Assembly (NCBI GenBank): GCA_016234265.1
Contig: JACRFW010000021.1
Span: 1-39,159 of the forward strand
Direction of reading: 5' to 3'
Length of the DNA: 39,159 nt
From: Candidatus Magasanikiibacteriota bacterium
GTDB lineage: Bacteria > Patescibacteriota > Patescibacteriia > Magasanikbacterales > GWA2-37-8
Below, one piece after another: positions 36,328 through 39,159 of this stretch. The translations under genes were made by a program, and so were the position numbers. Under the pieces are notes generated by a model. The model searched no databases. It was not told the origin of the DNA and was given only the letters and a program-made list of their open reading frames with translations. The stretch's first letter is position 1, and each line of letters begins with the position of its first letter.

Positions 36328-36744
36328 ATGATCACCGTTCGGATCAGCGGGATGGTTCAGCAGAGGAACCTCACGATGGAGGGCGACCCGGAGGCGACGC
36401 ACTTCGATGGCGACCTGGAGGGGTTGCGGGAGATCGTGCGGGGGCGGCTGGTCAACGGCCAGTACGGCCGCTCCCGGCGCAAGCCTGAGAACTACGCGAT
36501 GCACCTGGAGGGCGACGAGGCGGAACTGTTCCGCGCGCCTGGGCTCGGGGACATGAGCGGCAAGCCCGTGGCGGCCTCGGTCATCGTGTTCCTGCGGCTG
36601 AGCGAGGAGTACGGCCACCCGGTCTTCACCGTGGTGAAGATGATGGCCGCGTCGGACGTGGGGGCCTTCGCGGGGTGTCTTCTCCCCATCCAGGAGGAAC
36701 AGCTCCCCGCCGCTCTCCCGAGCGCCCCCACCGCCACCACCTAG
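36328..36744 (+). CDS. Hypothetical protein, 138 aa, compositionally foreign
   Basis: SD ggag (36315-36318) 9 nt before ATG. Manual count: 128 of 138 sense codons end in G or C. No recognised family. The ORF track extends it to 36229. Confidence 0.65.
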   Translation: MITVRISGMVQQRNLTMEGDPEATHFDGDLEGLREIVRGRLVNGQYGRSRRKPENYAMHLEGDEAELFRAPGLGDMSGKPVAASVIVFLRLSEEYGHPVFTVVKMMAASDVGAFAGCLLPIQEEQLPAALPSAPTATT

Positions 36745-36767
36745 GCGTAACGCGCGCTACCTGACAC

Positions 36768-36829
36768 CCGGAGGCGGGCGAATGCACAGTCGGCTGTGAT
36801 GAACAGCTGACAATGCTCGCCCCCTCCGG
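36768..36829 (+). ncRNA. Long hairpin just upstream of the hammerhead motif
   Basis: ccggagg(c)gggcga (36768-36781) / tcgccccctccgg (36817-36829); inner gtcggctg (36789-36796) / cagctgac (36804-36811). Confidence 0.7.
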
Positions 36830-36835
36830 TAACCC

Positions 36836-36937
36836 AGTCTCTCCCGATTAAATCGGGGCTGATGAGTCCTAATAAAAACGAACTACGAAACGATACGAAA
36901 GTACGAAATGATTTGATGAGAGCAAGGACGAAAGACT
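36836..36937 (+). ncRNA. Candidate hammerhead ribozyme (stem III open)
   Basis: AGTCT (36836-36840) C17 (36841); stem I TCCCGAT/ATCGGGG; core CTGATGA (36859-36865); stem II GTCC (36866-36869)/GGAC (36926-36929); core GAAA (36930-36933); stem III GACT (36934-36937). Confidence 0.8.
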
Positions 36938-36944
36938 AATAAAT

Positions 36945-36977
36945 AAAAGACTCTCTCACATACGCGGGGGAGTCTTT
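36945..36977 (+). terminator. Rho-independent terminator immediately after the hammerhead motif
   Basis: aaaagactctc...gggagtcttttt. Confidence 0.75.
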
Positions 36978-37002
36978 TTGTGTTATACTATACCCAGATT
37001 AT

Positions 37003-37908
37003 ATGTGGTTTATTATTGCCGTTAGCGGCTATCTCTGTTTGGCCGTCGTCACCATTTTGGATAAATACATTCTGTCGGAGCAAAAAATGCGTCCGATTCT
37101 GTTTGTTTTTTATTCCACAGTTTTTCTTGTTCCCCTTTGGCTACTCGTGCCGTTTGGAGTGAAACCATTTTTACTGCCACTGCAATGGGTCTTGGCGTTC
37201 GTGGCCGGGCTTTGTTTTGCCTTGACATTGTGGGCTCTGTACCACGCAGTGGCCGAGAGCGAGGCCAGCCATATTGGCCCGTTCATTGGCGCGGTGGTGC
37301 CCAGTTTTGTGTTAGTATTCAGTCGGACTTTTCTTTTTGAACAGGTTACTGTCCGACAGGGGGCGGCAATAGCGCTGCTTATTGTTGGTTCGCTTATTAT
37401 TTCTTTTGAAAATAGCCCGCGTCATCATGGCTGGCACCGGGGGTTTTGGTGGGGAATAGTAGCTGGGTTTTTTGCCGCCGTGTTTCAGGTGTTATCAAAA
37501 TATCTTTATGGCGTGGTGGGGTTTTATAGCGGTTTTGTCTGGATTTGGAGCAGTGTGGGGCTTTGCGGTGTGTTGTTGTTGGCCCACCCCGTGGTGCGTG
37601 AGGCATTATGGCGCCAAAAACGTCCACAGGGTGCCAGGAGGCCTATAACAGCGCGCATAGCGGTGTTGGCCGATAAGTTACTTGGCGCGGTGGGAGTGGT
37701 GCTGGTTCAATATGCGGTGTCACTTGGCAGTGTGGCGGTGGTAAATGCCTTAGCCGGTGTCCAGTTCGGATTTTTGGTGATTCTAATTGCTGTACTCTCT
37801 AAGTTCACACCGGGAGTTTTTCGGGAAAAGTATGTTCGCGGAGAAATAATTCAAGAAATCGCGGCGGTTGCCTTGATTGCGTTTGGGCTTGGTTTGGTAC
37901 TGGTGTAG
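37003..37908 (+). CDS. EamA/DMT-family transporter-like membrane protein
   Basis: ~10 hydrophobic segments; two-half DMT organisation. Confidence 0.8.
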   Translation: MWFIIAVSGYLCLAVVTILDKYILSEQKMRPILFVFYSTVFLVPLWLLVPFGVKPFLLPLQWVLAFVAGLCFALTLWALYHAVAESEASHIGPFIGAVVPSFVLVFSRTFLFEQVTVRQGAAIALLIVGSLIISFENSPRHHGWHRGFWWGIVAGFFAAVFQVLSKYLYGVVGFYSGFVWIWSSVGLCGVLLLAHPVVREALWRQKRPQGARRPITARIAVLADKLLGAVGVVLVQYAVSLGSVAVVNALAGVQFGFLVILIAVLSKFTPGVFREKYVRGEIIQEIAAVALIAFGLGLVLV

Positions 37909-37913
37909 TTTCT

Positions 37914-38921
37914 ATGCGGAAATTGCGGTATAAAAAAATTATTCTGATTGGTGGGGGGCTTTTGTTATTGTTAGTGATTTTTTATGCCAGTTTGTTTTTG
38001 AATTGGGGACGCGGCGCCAGCCAAACATACGGCGTTAGTTTTGATCCGGTTTATGCTCGTTACCTTGGTGTTGACGCCGGTAAAGCATATTTTGAGGGGT
38101 TGATACGCGATTGGGGGTTTCGCTACATTAGGCTTCCGGCCCACTGGGAGTCTGTTGAAGCCAAGCGCGGACAGTATAATTTTAGTGATTTGGATTGGTA
38201 TGTGAATCGGGCGGCGGACGCAGGGGCCAAGGTTGTGCTCGCTATCGGCCAGAAAACTCCGCGCTGGCCCGAGTGCCATGAGCCGAAGTGGGCCAAGAAC
38301 CTGCCATCAGTCGAAAACCGGGCGGCACTCCTAAAGTATATTACTGCTACTGTTGAGCATTATCGCGCCCGGAGCGGTATTGAGTTTTGGCAGGTGGAGA
38401 ATGAGCCGTTTTTAGATTTTGGCGAGTGTCATGCCTTTAGCGCTAGTGATTTGAAAGAAGAGATAGCTTTGGTGAAGCGGCTGGACCAGACCCACCCCAC
38501 TATCACTACTGACAGCGGCGAGTTGAGTTTGTGGTGGAAAACGGCCAAGGCCGCGGATTATTTCGGTACCACGATGTATCGCACGGTGTGGGATAAAATG
38601 TTTGGCTATTTTACTTATCGTTTTCTTCCGCCGGGCTGGTACACTGTCCGGGCACTTCTTCTCGGTCGCAGTCTAAGCGCCGCTTTTGTTATGGAACTGC
38701 AGGGCGAACCGTGGAGTCCTGGCAAGCCTATCACCAGCGTGCCACTAGCCGAGCAATACCGGTCAATGAACAGACAGCGTCTGCAGGAAAATATTGAATA
38801 TGCCAAACGCTCCGGTTTTCCTCGCGCTTATCTCTGGGGCGCGGAGTGGTGGTATTGGCTTCAACAAAATGGGTACAAGGAGATTCCGGATTTCGTAAAG
38901 ACCCTACCTAAAGGGAATTGA
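37914..38921 (+). CDS. Membrane-anchored clan GH-A glycoside hydrolase-like protein
   Basis: N-terminal TM; RLPAHWESVEAKRGQYNFSDLDWYVNRAADAGAKVVLAIG; acid/base VENEP; possible nucleophile MELQGEPW. Confidence 0.8.
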   Translation: MRKLRYKKIILIGGGLLLLLVIFYASLFLNWGRGASQTYGVSFDPVYARYLGVDAGKAYFEGLIRDWGFRYIRLPAHWESVEAKRGQYNFSDLDWYVNRAADAGAKVVLAIGQKTPRWPECHEPKWAKNLPSVENRAALLKYITATVEHYRARSGIEFWQVENEPFLDFGECHAFSASDLKEEIALVKRLDQTHPTITTDSGELSLWWKTAKAADYFGTTMYRTVWDKMFGYFTYRFLPPGWYTVRALLLGRSLSAAFVMELQGEPWSPGKPITSVPLAEQYRSMNRQRLQENIEYAKRSGFPRAYLWGAEWWYWLQQNGYKEIPDFVKTLPKGN

Positions 38922-38946
38922 CGGAAAGAAATTTTTCGGCTATAGT
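38918..38946 (+). promoter_or_regulatory. Promoter for tRNA-Val(TAC) overlapping the end of the glycosidase gene
   Basis: TTGACG (38918-38923), 17-bp spacer, TATAGT (38941-38946); hairpin ttcggcta-tag-tagccgaa overlaps the -10. Confidence 0.6.
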
Positions 38947-38959
38947 AGCCGAACTTATT

Positions 38960-39035
38960 GGACAGTTAGCTCAGCTGGTAGAGCATCGCTTTTACACAGC
39001 GAGGGTCACAGGTTCGAGCCCTGTACTGTCCACCA
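38960..39035 (+). tRNA. tRNA-Val (anticodon TAC), CCA encoded
   Basis: Full cloverleaf; anticodon loop UUUACAC; acceptor GGACAGU/ACUGUCC; ACCA. Confidence 0.95.
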
Positions 39036-39127
39036 GAATTAAACTTTCAGGAATTTTGCCAACGGATTTTGCCGCGCGAAGCGCGGCCAATCTCGTCGGG
39101 CAAATTCCCGAAAGTCAAATTCTGGTG
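39031..39127. repeat. 97-bp nested inverted repeat starting inside the tRNA-Val 3' end
   Basis: caccagaattaaactttcaggaattttgcc (39031-39060) / gggcaaattcccgaaagtcaaattctggtg (39098-39127); inner gccgcgc-gaa-gcgcggc (39071-39087). Confidence 0.85.
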
Positions 39128-39159
39128 CGTTTATTCTACCAAATCCGAACCTATTTTGA

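Noticed and set aside
36279-36345. Second hammerhead-like string CTGAGGA...GAAA after hairpin ccttctgctc/gagcagaagg
   Set aside because: Stem II (GAGCGCC) does not pair properly and no UH cleavage site precedes the putative stem I; the GGAG is better explained as the SD of the ORF.
36187-36618. 143-aa minus-strand ORF opposite the GC-rich ORF
   Set aside because: High-GC DNA opens antisense frames; the plus frame has the SD and the G/C third-position signal.

Overview
The window looks like a Candidate Phyla Radiation (Patescibacteria/Parcubacteria-like) chromosome segment; the lineage is inferred from gene content and the 16S sequence, not tested. It opens with the 3' end of a 16S rRNA gene split by a ~1 kb intron encoding a LAGLIDADG endonuclease. 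tRNA-Val(GAC) and tRNA-Ile(GAT) follow, with no 23S/5S downstream. Next come lepB, hisS (with a palindromic in-frame insertion) and rpsU. A ~16 kb surface-protein locus follows: two proteins with VirB2/TrbC-pilin-like N-termini, one of them 3877 aa, plus three membrane-anchored thrombospondin-type-3-repeat proteins. The rest is ybeY, dgkA, ftsA, ftsZ, nrdR, pyk, a 1005-aa coiled-coil/glycine-zipper protein, glyA, a ThiD2-ThiE-like fusion, elp3 beside a Trm9/ALKBH8-like methyltransferase, a glycosyltransferase, an EamA-like transporter, a clan-A glycosidase-like protein and tRNA-Val(TAC). The strongest unusual signal is at 36.2-36.98 kb. There a compositionally foreign ORF (about 93% GC3 by manual count) is followed by a long hairpin, a sequence matching the full hammerhead ribozyme core, and a terminator. 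All calls are by eye; no searches or folding programs were run.
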